From: Pollenia angustigena | Lineage: Eukaryota; Arthropoda; Insecta; Diptera; Polleniidae | DNA: 64,000 nt | Direction of reading: 5' to 3' | Assembly (NCBI GenBank): GCA_930367215.1 | Contig: OV884056.1 | Coordinates: 235,839,127 to 235,903,126, forward strand | Shown: positions 32,679 through 42,985 of the stretch, in pieces | How the letters are laid out: each line of letters starts with the position of its first letter | Numbering within the stretch: position 1 is the stretch's first letter | The notes under the pieces: model-generated | Databases searched by the model: none | What the model was told of the DNA's origin: nothing | What the model saw: only the letters and a program-made list of their open reading frames with translations | Translations under genes and position numbers: made by a program

Positions 32679-33365
32679 CACTGATAAAAAAAAGCATCTT
32701 CATATTGATGATGCCCTAACATCAGAATTGTGACATCAATGTTACTACAAATGTAACATCAATTTTGTAATTTTTTACGTGTCATCTATTTTATGACTTT
32801 AGTGACACCAATTCGATGCCACATTTTGTATATTATTAACATTATTTTCACGATTACAATGTATTATAAAAAGCAAAAATTCCTATATTCTATTTTTTAA
32901 ATTATTTAGCTAAATACATTAAAAATTTTAAAGTAGAATGATTGCGAAAACCATATGGGACATGGTGCTGATGTCTTATTATTGAGAGTTCTGCTGTAAA
33001 CAAAGGGCAACAAACGTGAAACAAACATATGTAACGGATAAATAAATAATAATATTCTCTCACTTTGACTTAAGTCAATTCTTATGACTTTGACTTGATG
33101 ACAAACTGTCATTAAATTGATGCTAAAGTGTCCTTTATCCGATGTTACTGCGTCATCGCACTGAGGACATGTTCGTCATTTCTGTGATGCCGATGTGTCA
33201 TCCAATTGATCACATAATTTAATTTTGACCCTGATGACACTTTGGCAAAGTGATGTTAAGGTTGACATCACCATGATGAAAAGCGTCATGGGGTCAAAAA
33301 CGAAGACACTTGTCATAGTACTGATGTCAAAATACATCAGTGTTATGACGCCTTTTCTATCTGTG
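32679..33365. mobile_element. TA-flanked MITE rich in TGACATCA motifs
   Basis: The ends CACTGATAAAAAAAAGCATC and the complement of CACAGATAGAAAAGGCGTC are flanked by TA, suggesting a Tc1/mariner-type MITE. The interior repeats GACATCA, GATGTCA and GTCATC; the exact octamer TGACATCA or its complement is at 32731, 33263 and 33322. It interrupts the Helentron core between its CTGTC-type motif and the CCCAGAATA block. Confidence 0.6.
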
Positions 33366-34844
33366 TAGCTGTGTATATCTATCTATGGTGTAAAGTACTT
33401 TTCATAATTTTAAAAGGTATTTCTTACCTACGGGTTAAAGTGTGATGTTTTTAGGGAAAATTACAGTTTAAATTTCCGAAATAGTGTTACCGAATAGGTG
33501 GAGATAACTATTAGGTACGGACACGGCCAGATATCTCTTGGTAGAAATAACGGGCATTAATCGACTTAAAATTACCCAAGTACCCAGAATAACTACTTAA
33601 TAGGGTCTTATGGCAATTTCTTTTCTAAGAAATTTGTTGCATTAATGTTACATGTTCTATATTTTTGTGTTCGTTTGTACGAAAAATACAACTGTGGGAA
33701 AAATGTTCAAGTTCTTTTATGAATATGTTGATAAAAAACATGCAAAACATGTTGAATATTTTACCCTTAATTTTACTTAAGATGTTCATACTGTCCTATT
33801 TTACAACTTTGGTTCTTACGTTGTACTTTGTTTGTTCAACTAATGTTTTATTTTGTTTGTCATAACCCTGCAGATTGGACTACGTGATCCATTTTGATCA
33901 AATGGACTACTCCCTGGCCTGGTCCAATGTTATGCAAGCATGGACCATGTCATTGTTAAAAAGAGTTTGTAGTGAACCGACATGTCTTCGTTTTTAAACG
34001 AAATGTTTTCATTTTTAAACCATGTAGAAGTTTCAAAACTAATCCACAAGGAGTATGTATGAACATGGAGCAGTTTTAAGACTACTGCGTTGTAATGCAA
34101 AACTGGGTTATATGGTCCATTCCTAGGATATCGTTATGTTAAATCGACCACCTTTTAACCATATGTTTGGTCTATGTATTATATTATGATCGTTTACATT
34201 TTTCCGAGCTATTAGTGATGTCAATGTTTGTTTCCATACTGTAATAGCGTGCAAAAAAAGGTCAAGTAGCTTTATCGCTCTTGATAGTTGTAAAACAAAG
34301 CAGCTAATTTTTTTCTATTGAAGTGGCACAACATGTAACATTTCGAGTGATTATAGATAACATTAGCAAGTGATACATGTATTAACTGTTAACATATTTT
34401 TCTCAGAAAAGAAATCGCCACTAGATAAATATAAAAAAAGGTTCACATGGAATGACAAACTAAGTATACCCTCATTCACCACTAGTGGTGGAGGGTAAAA
34501 AAAAACTTGAATAATGGGTGATTATCTGAAAACATTTATATATTAAACATAATAAAAACTAACTACATTGCGATAAAACACTAAAGTGACATTCTTAAAC
34601 TATTTCGAAAGAAGTTTGCAAAATTTTCAACCGTTATTATGGTTTTAGTCTATGTATTAATAATAAAACGAAAAACTAAAAAAAGCACGAATGTTCATAG
34701 AGTTAGTTAAATCAGAATTATAATTTGGGCATTCCTAGTTAATTATAGCTTAGAAATTATAATGGACAATAACATATCTGTGGCATTTTAATTAAACATC
34801 TTAAGTCGAGATAAGATACAAACGTAAATAAAAATGTTGTTTGC

Positions 34845-36372
34845 ATGAAAATTCCAATAAGACGAAGAAATATAGGTCGCAGAACTCGGAGTGCCACAAA
34901 CCAAGCGCATTTTCGATATAATCAAACTGCAGAGCAACGTGTAGAGCGAAATGAAATTGAACGGTATCGATAATAACGAACACGCTTTGCACGTACTCAA
35001 GAACCAGGAAAAAATGCAAACGAATCGAAATGAGTCAAACGCGGTTTGGTGATTATCACCAAAATGTCCTATTGATTCCACGCTCGACGCCAGCCGATGA
35101 TCTTAATGCACAGAAAAAATTATTGCCGAATTATAACAAACGCTTGTTTGAAAATATTTTTAATTTCTACATATTTTTTTACTGATTCAATTAATATTTT
35201 TGTTTGTAAAAAAATTTCACTCTTTTTAAACAACAGAAACAACAACAACATTATAAGAAACAAAATAAATTTTTGGTTGGTTTCAAAGTTGGTTAAAAAA
35301 AAACCAAAATCCCGTATTCAATTTTTTCAAACTGTTTGCTTAAATACATCAAATACAAAAATATAATGATGACGAAAAACATATCGAGTCGGGCTGTCGC
35401 CGTTTTTGGGTTACATTTCTTCTTCATTAGCAAAGGAAAGGATACAGCAACAGTGAGTGATGACGAAAAACATTGCGTGTATAAAAAAAGACTTCGTTCA
35501 AAAATTATTCCAACAAAAAAATGTGTCTCAAAGCCAGCCGGCCGCTCTGCTCTCTCTGCCATCATCTTCTAATACAGTGCCTGCTTGTGTGCGCATCATT
35601 GCTTGTGCAAAAACCTTTTTTTTTGATTTTGAAATTTAGTATATGAATTTCAGTAAACTTTTTGTTTGATTCAGTTAAATTATTTGTTTGAAAAAATCAG
35701 TGTTTTTTTCAATAAACAAAATGCAAATAAATTGTTTGAATATGCGAATTTGTTTATAGGACCGATTTCAGACAAAAAATTGTTTGATTCTAAAAATTTT
35801 TTGTTTGAATTGGAAAAATAATTTTTTCTGTGTGCATGTTTGAATGTGTTCGTTTTGTGGAAATACGCCAAGAAACTAAAATTAAGTACGAACATGCGTG
35901 TCGAGTTGAAAAACGTCCAATCTGGAAAAACTGTTGAACAACGCCTTCGAAGAAAAGTTCAAAGGAGAAGACGTACCACGCATCCGGCCAAAATGCCATT
36001 CGACTGCAATCGCTTGCAAATTCCGGTGCGACTTGCATTTGCAATGACAATTAACAAATCACAAGGGCAGTCACTAAGTGTTTGCGGAATTAACCTTGAA
36101 AATCCATGCTTCTTCCTGTTCCTGTGTCGGAAAACCATCTTCATCTTCTGTTAGATTGGTTACTTCAATATCGATCCTCCAATCAAAATGTTAATAAAAT
36201 ATCTTGAGTTCTATTGCGATTTCAAATTCATACATACACTTATCTTAAAAAAATCGTTTTTTCTGTTTTTTACTTTGTTTGCACATTTACAATAGCTTTT
36301 CAGTAATTCACAAAACGATCACAAGCAAATTTATTGAAATTGGGAAAGGAAAACTTCCCTCGGGTTAGCTAG
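34845..36372 (+). pseudogene. Helitron remnant: Rep/helicase start and helicase end
   Basis: A decayed autonomous Helitron. An ATG at 34845 opens an Arg-rich start (MKIPIRRRNIGRRTRSATNQ, then AEQRVERNEIERYR) typical of fly Helitron polyproteins. It stops at a double TAA and continues in other frames. A MITE (35109-35832) is inserted. After it come pieces of the PIF1-like helicase C-terminus: LSTNMRVELKN, then KMPFDCNRLQIPVRLAFAMT and INKSQGQSLSVCGINLENPC near 35990-36108. The element ends with a stem-loop GGGAAAGGAAAACTTCCC at 36342-36359 and CTAG at 36369-36372, the Helitron 3' terminus. Most of the Rep domain is deleted. Confidence 0.8.
35109..35832. mobile_element. MITE with CACAGAAAAAATTATT termini
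   Basis: The inverted ends CACAGAAAAAATTATT and AATAATTTTTTCTGTG enclose 0.72 kb. An internal direct repeat TGATGACGAAAAACAT occurs at about 35367 and 35459. The open frames on both strands over 35293-35639 are not convincing. Confidence 0.65.
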
Positions 36373-37684
36373 TAACTAGTGTTAATATATGTACATAGTG
36401 GCTTTGTGGCTTTTTAAGCCTTTTTTAATTTCAAAATAGCCTTTAAAAGGCTAAATGTCGGATATGTTAGTTCATTATTAAACGAAAATAGTTTTACATG
36501 CAAAAATACTCATTCCAATACTCATATTAAACTATTTGTCTCAAAGATTGCCAGACAATATGGAAGCCCTTCGTAAAATTGATTTTTTATCAGTAGACAA
36601 TATACTTGAAATAAGAAACCCAAAAACACTGATGATATTACCGGGGTTTAAAAAACTGTAGTCGAAACCAAAAACTGTCGAGCCAAAAATTAGAATTTGT
36701 GTACAACTTTTGGATTTTTGAGTTAGTTAGCGACTATTCACATTTAATGAATCAGAAGTAAAAGCAACAGTTTTTTTTTGTTTTTGGCCATTGACAAACA
36801 AAGAAGTGGAAGAAATGGCAGTTTTTCTACTTTGACTGCAGTTTTTTAAACGCTGGAAATTAAAATGATTGAGGCTCAGTGTAGGAATACTTTAAGCAAA
36901 AATCGGCTGTTGAGTGATCGTGCGAGAGTTTAAAAATGTGTCACAATAAAATATATTTTCTGAGTTGGTTAATCTAGTATTTAACATTTTAGTACTTCCC
37001 TTGAGTAATGCTGAGGTTGAACTATTTTTACGAACAGTGAAATAGTAAAGAAACAGAAAAAAATGCTTAATGCGTTATTGAATATTTGATTTTCTTTGAA
37101 AAGATAACATAAATGTTGCTATCTATGACTTTGAAATTTCTGATGATTTCTTAAAGTTATTTATGCAAATTTCCGTTCCGAGATATTGAAGTTATTGTAC
37201 CTGTTATATTATTATAAATTTCCAATGAACGGAAATTAAAAACGGAGTGGCAAACTTTCCACCTGTGGTGAATTTAAGACTTATAATAGCATGGTTGTTT
37301 TTCAACCATAGCATGTTGCTCTAAGAAAAGAGGAAAATACTGTTGTGAATTTGAAAACATATTATTGTCATATTTAGCCATAACAGGCTTAGAGGCGACC
37401 ATAATATGGTTGTGGCTTCTTGATGGAGGACTAATTTAACCATAATATGTTTGTCGGTGACAATAATATGGTTATGTTATTCATATCTAATTTTTTGGAT
37501 TTTCCATCCAGCATCGTCGGTGTCACACGCAGAAACACATTTAATGAAATAATTAAATATTACTTCATATTCAATAAAAAAAAAATATTTAAATAAAAGA
37601 AAAGACAGTATTTTTACAACTCTTGTCCATTTCTTTATAATAAATGAATTAATAAATAAAGATTCGATCAACATTTTCTTTGAT
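36373..37684. other. AT-rich stretch with a small foldback and eroded MITE sequence
   Basis: No coding frame. It contains an inverted pair GTTTAAAAAACTGTAGTCGA (36647) and GACTGCAGTTTTTTAAAC (ending 36854), probably a 0.2-kb MITE. At 37281-37480 repeated ACCATAATATGGTTGTG-like motifs recall the subterminal region of the CACGC family. At 37565-37625 a block complementary to GGGCAAGAGTTGTAAAAATA near 47100 marks another dispersed repeat. Confidence 0.45.
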
Positions 37685-37890
37685 TTATCACGTAAACATT
37701 TTGTTGAAAAAAATTTTTTTGGGGAACAACTTTTTTTATTGACTCAATAAACTTGGTTGTTGACGAAAAATTTAATAACTATACCTACAAACTTTTTTAT
37801 CAATACCGCAAAAATCGTCATCGCAGAAAATTCAAAATTTTATTTAATAAAATACTATGTGATTTTCGTATTCAAATATGAAAATTATTT
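37685..37890 (-). repeat. Right copy of a dispersed 200-bp inverted repeat
   Basis: Reverse complement of 32286-32492, for example CTCAATAAACTTGGTTGTTG, ATAACTATACCTACAAACTT and TCAATACCGCAAAAATCGTC. The two copies differ by scattered substitutions and small indels. Confidence 0.7.
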
Positions 37891-38621
37891 TTTTTCTGAA
37901 CTATTTTATATGAACTATTAAATGAGTTCTTTAATAAACTGAAAGCTAAATAAACAAAAACAAACCATAAAAAAGTGATATATTTTCATTTAAAATCCCA
38001 TTTATTTTCTTTTGGATACTAGAAAAATTAATTGTTTGCCCGTATCAATTTTGAATGGTGATTTCCTAACAATCGTACAAGTTAAGGATAACGTTTTTTT
38101 TAATAAGTTTGGTTACACTGGAAGGTTTAACAATTTAATGTAAATTGAAGATACAATTTTATGACAGTGTGAATATGTATTGGCATGTGGCAGTGATAAA
38201 TCAAAGATGGCTAATTTAGACTAAATGGGGAAAAAAAGTTTGCATTAAAATTTGTCATTTAGGTAACTTTACTCTAAAACTTTTCGATGGCCATCTTTTA
38301 CAAATTATCTATTTCTTGCTCTGGAAGAGTTTTCCAACATTTCTCAAAAGTCCCTACATTTGATTAATGTGAGAAATTCTGTACTTTTTCCCCTACGGCC
38401 ATTTTTTTAGAAGAAAATGCCTACTTATAGGAATTTTTCCCTAAGTGTAACATCGCTGGATGTGTCCCACTTATAGTGCGAGTAGTTGTATATAATAACT
38501 ATGAACAATGATACTCACTTGCGAATAGTTTTTTTTTTTTAATTTCTTATCATCGATTGTTTGTTAGTTAACAGCGATAGTAGAAGATAGTTTTAAAGTA
38601 AATAACTAAATATGTGCATAC
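37891..38621. other. AT-rich stretch, nothing recognised
   Basis: No inverted termini or coding frame seen before the pogo-like element that starts at 38622. Confidence 0.4.
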
Positions 38622-38840
38622 AGTGAACTTGCGATAATAAGAACTAATAAAAACCAAGGCAGTTCACATTATCGCATTTGTTCACATTTTCGATGGTAAA
38701 AATTTGAAGCGCTATACTGTGTTTTTTTGCTGGAAAAAGTCTAGAGAGTATCGAAACTATTGGTATTTGTAACATAACATATAATTTATTGCAAACTTAA
38801 CGATTTGTTATTTAAAATTTTCCTTTTATCTATCTATTTA

Positions 38841-39752
38841 TCTTCTATCTTCTATATATGTAAAAGTATGTATGTGTGTATGTATGTATGTATGTTACGT
38901 ATGGACTCCAAAACGGCTGGGCCGATTTTTATAAAATTTTCAGGGAATCTTCAGAATATTCAGGCGGGCGACACTGTAAAGTCTGATTTTCGGTCTGCAC
39001 CACCAATGATATCTAAATAATTTGGACGATTTTTTCTTTAAAATGATCGCCATGGTCCAACTTAGATTTATACGAAAAGAAAATTTTGCACCGCCCACTT
39101 TAACGTCCACTTTTTCGAATTACCTAAAATCAGAAAACGGCTCCATCGATTTGACAAATTTTTCTTTCGAATGTTCGTATTAATCCATTTAAAGTTTTCA
39201 TCGAAAGAAAAATTTACCACGCCTACTTTTATGCCCACTTTTTCTATTAAGCGCATAACTTGAGAACGGTTTGACCGATTTGGACGATTTTTTCTTTAAA
39301 ATGATTGCCATCGTCCAACTTAGGTTTTTACGAAAAGAAAATTTTGCCCCGCCCACTTTTTTTCGATTTACCTTAAATCAAAAAACGACTCCATCGATTT
39401 GACTAATTTTTCTTTTAAATGTTCGTATTAATCCATTTTAAGTTTTCATGTACCACGCTTACTTTTGCGCCCACTTTTTCTATTAAGCGCATAACTTGAG
39501 AAGGGCTTGACCGATTTAAACGATTTTTTCTTTAAAATCAACGCCATGGTCCAACTTAGGTTTTTATGGAAAGAAAATTTTGCCCCGCCCACTTTAACGC
39601 TTACTTTTTTAGGTTTACCTAAAATCAGAAAACGGCTCCATTGATTTGACTAATTTTTCTTTCAAATGTTCGTATCTTTTTAACGGATTTAAAAAATCGA
39701 ACGCAAACATATTTCCTAATTTGGACAGGACAACGTCTGTCGGGTAAGCTAG
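38841..39752 (+). mobile_element. Non-autonomous Helitron with internal repeats
   Basis: It begins with a TC-type 5' end (TCTTCTATC/TCTATATATGTAAAAG) followed by a TATG microsatellite and GGCTGGGCCGATTTTTATAA. It ends with the stem-loop GGACAGGACAACGTCTGTC and CTAG at 39749-39752, followed by T. The interior has three imperfect repeats of 235-255 bp starting near 39015, 39272 and 39507, each with GACGATTTTTTCTTTAAAAT and CCGCCCACTTT. No coding capacity. Confidence 0.75.
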
Positions 39753-39762
39753 TATTAAATAT

Positions 39763-40011
39763 TTACTCAAAAAAAATGTAATTAAATATTTCAACTCTTG
39801 TCAAGAAGTTTGGTTTTATGGGATCCAGATGCATATGTCCAGCAAAGAAATGTAACTCTTTGCCTCTCCATCTTCGCACCTGGTGCATTTTTTTTAATGA
39901 TGTTACATACGTCTTTTGAGAAAGAATTTTCCAAAATAAGCCTAACTCATCTGCATTGTAAAGCTGATTATTTGATAAACCGAATTTATCTATAATTGGT
40001 ATTAGCTTCAA
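39763..40011 (-). pseudogene. pogo/Tigger transposase fragment
   Basis: A minus-strand frame of 82 codons whose first about 65 residues match the start of the DDE_1 (pogo/Tigger/jerky) catalytic domain: KFGLSNNQLYNADELGLFWK, then ILSQKTYVTSLKKMHQVRRW and RGKEL. The Asp in NADE is the first catalytic residue. The frame decays downstream because the Helitron lies there. The N-terminal CENP-B-type DNA-binding domain and the other two catalytic Asp are absent or unreadable. Confidence 0.75.
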
Positions 40012-40673
40012 TTAAAAAGGATCTACCAGATGAGATTGCGCTGAACGCTTTTCTCTAAAAGTCGGAATCCGTATCTCTGTTTTAATTTTTAAAGCCATTC
40101 ATCGCTGGCTCTGAAGTCGTTTCCATTTTCATTTAAATTGGAATGATGCTGTTGCGCTTTTTCTTTTAGCATCAATCCACTTCTCGGAATGTTTTTATTT
40201 CTCATCTTAGCAAAAACCACTTGTTTAAAGATTTTTTGTTAAGACACAGGTGTGTACGAAAAAATTAAAAATTCAAACGAGTTCTATGCTTAACGACCTT
40301 CATTAGCAAATCTCAAAGTATATATGCATGTTTTGTTTTCATTTTTAATTCAATCGGGGGATTCCTTAAATTAGAAAATACACAAAAATCGCCAAAATGT
40401 TTGTTCACTATTTAGAGCCATTAAACTTTGTTCACTATTTAGAGCGCTAATATAAAAAAATTAGTGTTCACATTACTGGATAATCACTATATTGGAAGTT
40501 CACATAACCAAGAGTTCACTGTATGTATGTAATTACAAATACGTATATACAACATACATACATACATAGTATATATATGTATATGATTAAATGAGAGTAT
40601 ATTTTAATAGATAAAGTATCTTTATTGCTTTGACAATACTCTTACAAAAATAAAAATAGAAATTTTAAATATA

Positions 40674-41118
40674 CTGTAGACGCTCGGTTATATGGATACC
40701 CAGTTATATGAACATCCAGAATAGTGAACAACAAAATTTTACACATGAGGTTCTAAAGAGTGAACACAACCTATCTCTATTATGTGAACAACTTGCAACC
40801 GTTGATTTTTTTGTTACTATTTGTTGTAAAGGGTGTTTTTTAGAGTATCACAACTTTGAGTTGGCATCATTGCTTTATTTGAGCACCCATTTAACAGCTG
40901 ATAGTTGCTTTTTGTTTAGTTTGCTTTGAAATTTAATTATAATTCGACTTATCCATTTAACTTGTGTTACTCTGTAAAAAAACACCCTTTATTAGAAATC
41001 TGTTCTTCCCCGATTTGTATATACTTACGAACGCAAAGGAAAATTTATAAGATGGTTGGTGTTTGTAAAGTAATTGCTTTTGCTGTCTGAATTAATTCAT
41101 ATAAGCGAGCGTCTACTG
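40674..41118. mobile_element. pogo-like MITE (TGTAGACGCTCGGTTATATG ends)
   Basis: 445 bp with ends CTGTAGACGCTCGGTTATAT and, in complement, CAGTAGACGCTCGCTTATAT. Flanked by TA at 40672-40673 and 41119-41120. It contains the rosa-derived MITE at 40829-40989, so the open frame 40708-40929 is an artefact of two joined elements. Confidence 0.75.
40829..40989 (+). mobile_element. 161-bp MITE derived from the rosa-type mariner family
   Basis: The ends AAGGGTGTTTTTTAGAGTA and TACTCTGTAAAAAAACACCCTT are flanked by TA. The interior ATTTAACAGCTGATAGTTGC followed by TTTTTGTT.AGTTTGC is the same as bases 1-36 of this window, where it precedes the transposase ATG. It is therefore a near-complete internal deletion derivative retaining only the two ends. 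Confidence 0.85.
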
Positions 41119-41343
41119 TAATTATAAAATTAAAAAGCAGATATTACGGTTGCATCAATTTTAAAATAATTTGGATATGATCAATACTTTTACGATTTAA
41201 TTTTTCTTCCAAAAGAGATACTTTTCTCTCAATAATTTTTCAAATGGTTTCTATAAGAAATTTAAAATAGTTTACGCCCGAATATCTAAAGGCATGACAC
41301 AAAATCATTAAAACGACACCCGATTACAGAGTCTAGTCTATAC

Positions 41344-42382
41344 CAGGGATGATAAATAAGAAAACCAATATCGTACCAACGAACTTTCGAAATTGTACTT
41401 TTTCGGTCCCAATAGTACTAAATCTTTTTTTTATTTTTAAAAACCAATATTTAATACAACGAAAACAAAAGATACTTAAAATTCATTTGCTCATTAATTA
41501 TCCATAATAATAAGGTGGGTAAAATTTTTTCGCGTCAAAAGCGCCAAAGAAACCATACGTCAAAAATAAATTTCGAGCCCCGGATTTTTCAAAATAGTTA
41601 GTTTTCCAAAATATTCAAGAATAGAGGCAAACAAATTGTATTTGATCTAGCCAGACCTGCATCATGCTGTTTTTAGAGTCGAGAAATCCATTAATGTTTA
41701 TTTTTAATTGTCGCCAGAGAGCGTTTTCATACACTTTTTTAAATTTATCGATTTTTTTTTTTTGTGGAAAATTTACGAATATTTCTCAGAATGCAATCTC
41801 GAATTTTAAACGCAAGCGTTTTAAGCGTTATAAAAATATGTTCATACGAACATCTTCGGATTGCATTTCCAAATTCATTGTGTTTACAATTTTCAATATG
41901 TACTAAAGAAACAGGAAAGGAGTAGAAAGTCTGAATATAATAAAATTTAATTAGCGCTTGTAAAATCTCGTCTCTTCTACTATGTAGAACTTTTGCAGAA
42001 GTGGTTTTCTATATCTTTTAAAAACTTTTCAATATCATTAGAAAATGCACGCTTATATGCTGCCACTGATACTAAATTTAGAATGTGGCTTAAGCTATCG
42101 TTCAATCAGCAAGTGCAAAAATCTATTCACAGTAGCGGAGTTAAAAATGTTTGGTGCAAATGGTCTTGTAAAAGAGCAAATGCGAAATATCATAGCTGTT
42201 TTGTTAAATCCAACAATAAATTCATTTGACAGTTAATACGAGTTGCCATTGTATATCAATTATGAACATGTAGGTTTGAAAAATTTGGAAATAGTACCAA
42301 ATGAGTCACTGGGGGACCAGCGTACCTTTAAGTTTTGAATTGTACCAAAAAAAGTACAATTCTACCAACTTTATCAACCCTG
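41344..42382 (+). mobile_element. hAT element (CAGGGATGATAAA ends), copy 1
   Basis: 1039 bp flanked by an exact 8-bp duplication GTCTATAC at 41336-41343 and 42383-42390. The ends are CAGGGATGATAAATAAG and, in complement, CAGGGTTGATAAAGTTGG. Both ends carry GTACTTTTT-type subterminal motifs. No full transposase is readable. The left half of a TAGCGGAGTT MITE is inserted near 42134. A longer relative in reverse is at 47496-49526. Confidence 0.85.
42134..42210 (+). mobile_element. Left half of a TAGCGGAGTT foldback MITE
   Basis: TAGCGGAGTTAAAAATGTTT, GGTCTTGTAAAAGAGCAAAT and TATCATAGCTGTTTTGTTA match the left arms at 26042 and 47811. No right end in this copy. Confidence 0.5.
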
Positions 42383-42390
42383 GTCTATAC

Positions 42391-42985
42391 TCGTTACCTT
42401 CGTAACAAATCGTATTCAAATCACTTTACGTTTTTAATAAGATCCAAGGGTTTTTTTTAGTTTCTAACAGCAAACATAAACAGAGCTTGTTGTTGTTACA
42501 AAAATTAAATATACATACATATGTCATTTAAACAAGTTACTAAATAATATTAATAAAAATTCACAACTAACACAATCATACATTTTTAATTAGTAATAAT
42601 CGGCAAATTGAATAACAAAACACAATAAAATACACTGGCCTGCAAAAAGTCATAATTTTTGTACTTTTTTAAAAAACAATAAAAAGTAAGTGCTTTATTC
42701 GGCAGTGCCGAATCTCAAATACCCTTTAAAATATTATTGAAAAGCCAAATCTTTCTTTGTGTTTCCGGGCACGAAATAAACCAAAAAAAAAAAAATTAAA
42801 TAATGCCCCACAAAATAAGTACAGAAAGCAACAACGTTGATTTTAAATGGCTTATACGTATATATTTTTTGGGGTATTATTTAATTTATTGTTTATTATT
42901 CCTCGAAAAGTCATTATGAAATAAAGCCCCAATATATTTTTGGGGGACAATTTCATTTTAATTTATTTCAAAAGAACATGTAAAT
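42391..42985. other. Spacer with a Helentron-like 3' end
   Basis: AT-rich. The stretch 42682-42740 (AAGTAAGTGCTTTATTCGGC, AGTGCCGAATCTCAAATACCC) is a reverse Helentron-like terminus with its hairpin; no matching head was found. The TACACTGGCCTGCAAAAAGT at 42631 resembles a Tc1-type end but has no partner. Nothing coding. Confidence 0.45.

Larger units (their letters stand above)
30313..34496 (-). mobile_element. Diverged Helentron-like element split by insertions
   Basis: The left side has a family A-like 3' end (hairpin ATCGGCTATACCGAAT, then CATACCCTCCGCCGGG). The right side has the 5' head with ACTAGTGGTGGAGGG at 34481. Between are core traces: GACAGACGGCAATGGC at 32646 and CCCAGAATAACTACTTAATAGGG at 33581. 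Unit-like traces are TAATGGAACGATCTTCACGA at 30895 and ATTTATAGACCGATCTTCCC at 31991. Insertions include an element A fragment, a MITE end, a rosa mariner and a 0.69-kb MITE. Confidence 0.55.
38622..40521 (-). mobile_element. pogo/Tigger-like element with TA target site
   Basis: The ends CAGTGAACTTGCGATAATAA and, in complement, CAGTGAACTCTTGGTTATG are flanked by TA at 38620-38621 and 40522-40523. Subterminal GTTCACATT/AATGTGAAC motifs recur. It carries a piece of DDE_1-type transposase on the minus strand and a nested Helitron. Confidence 0.8.

Noticed and set aside
42631..42660. ACACTGGCCTGCAAAAAGTC as a Tc1-type terminus
   Set aside because: No inverted partner was found within several kilobases.
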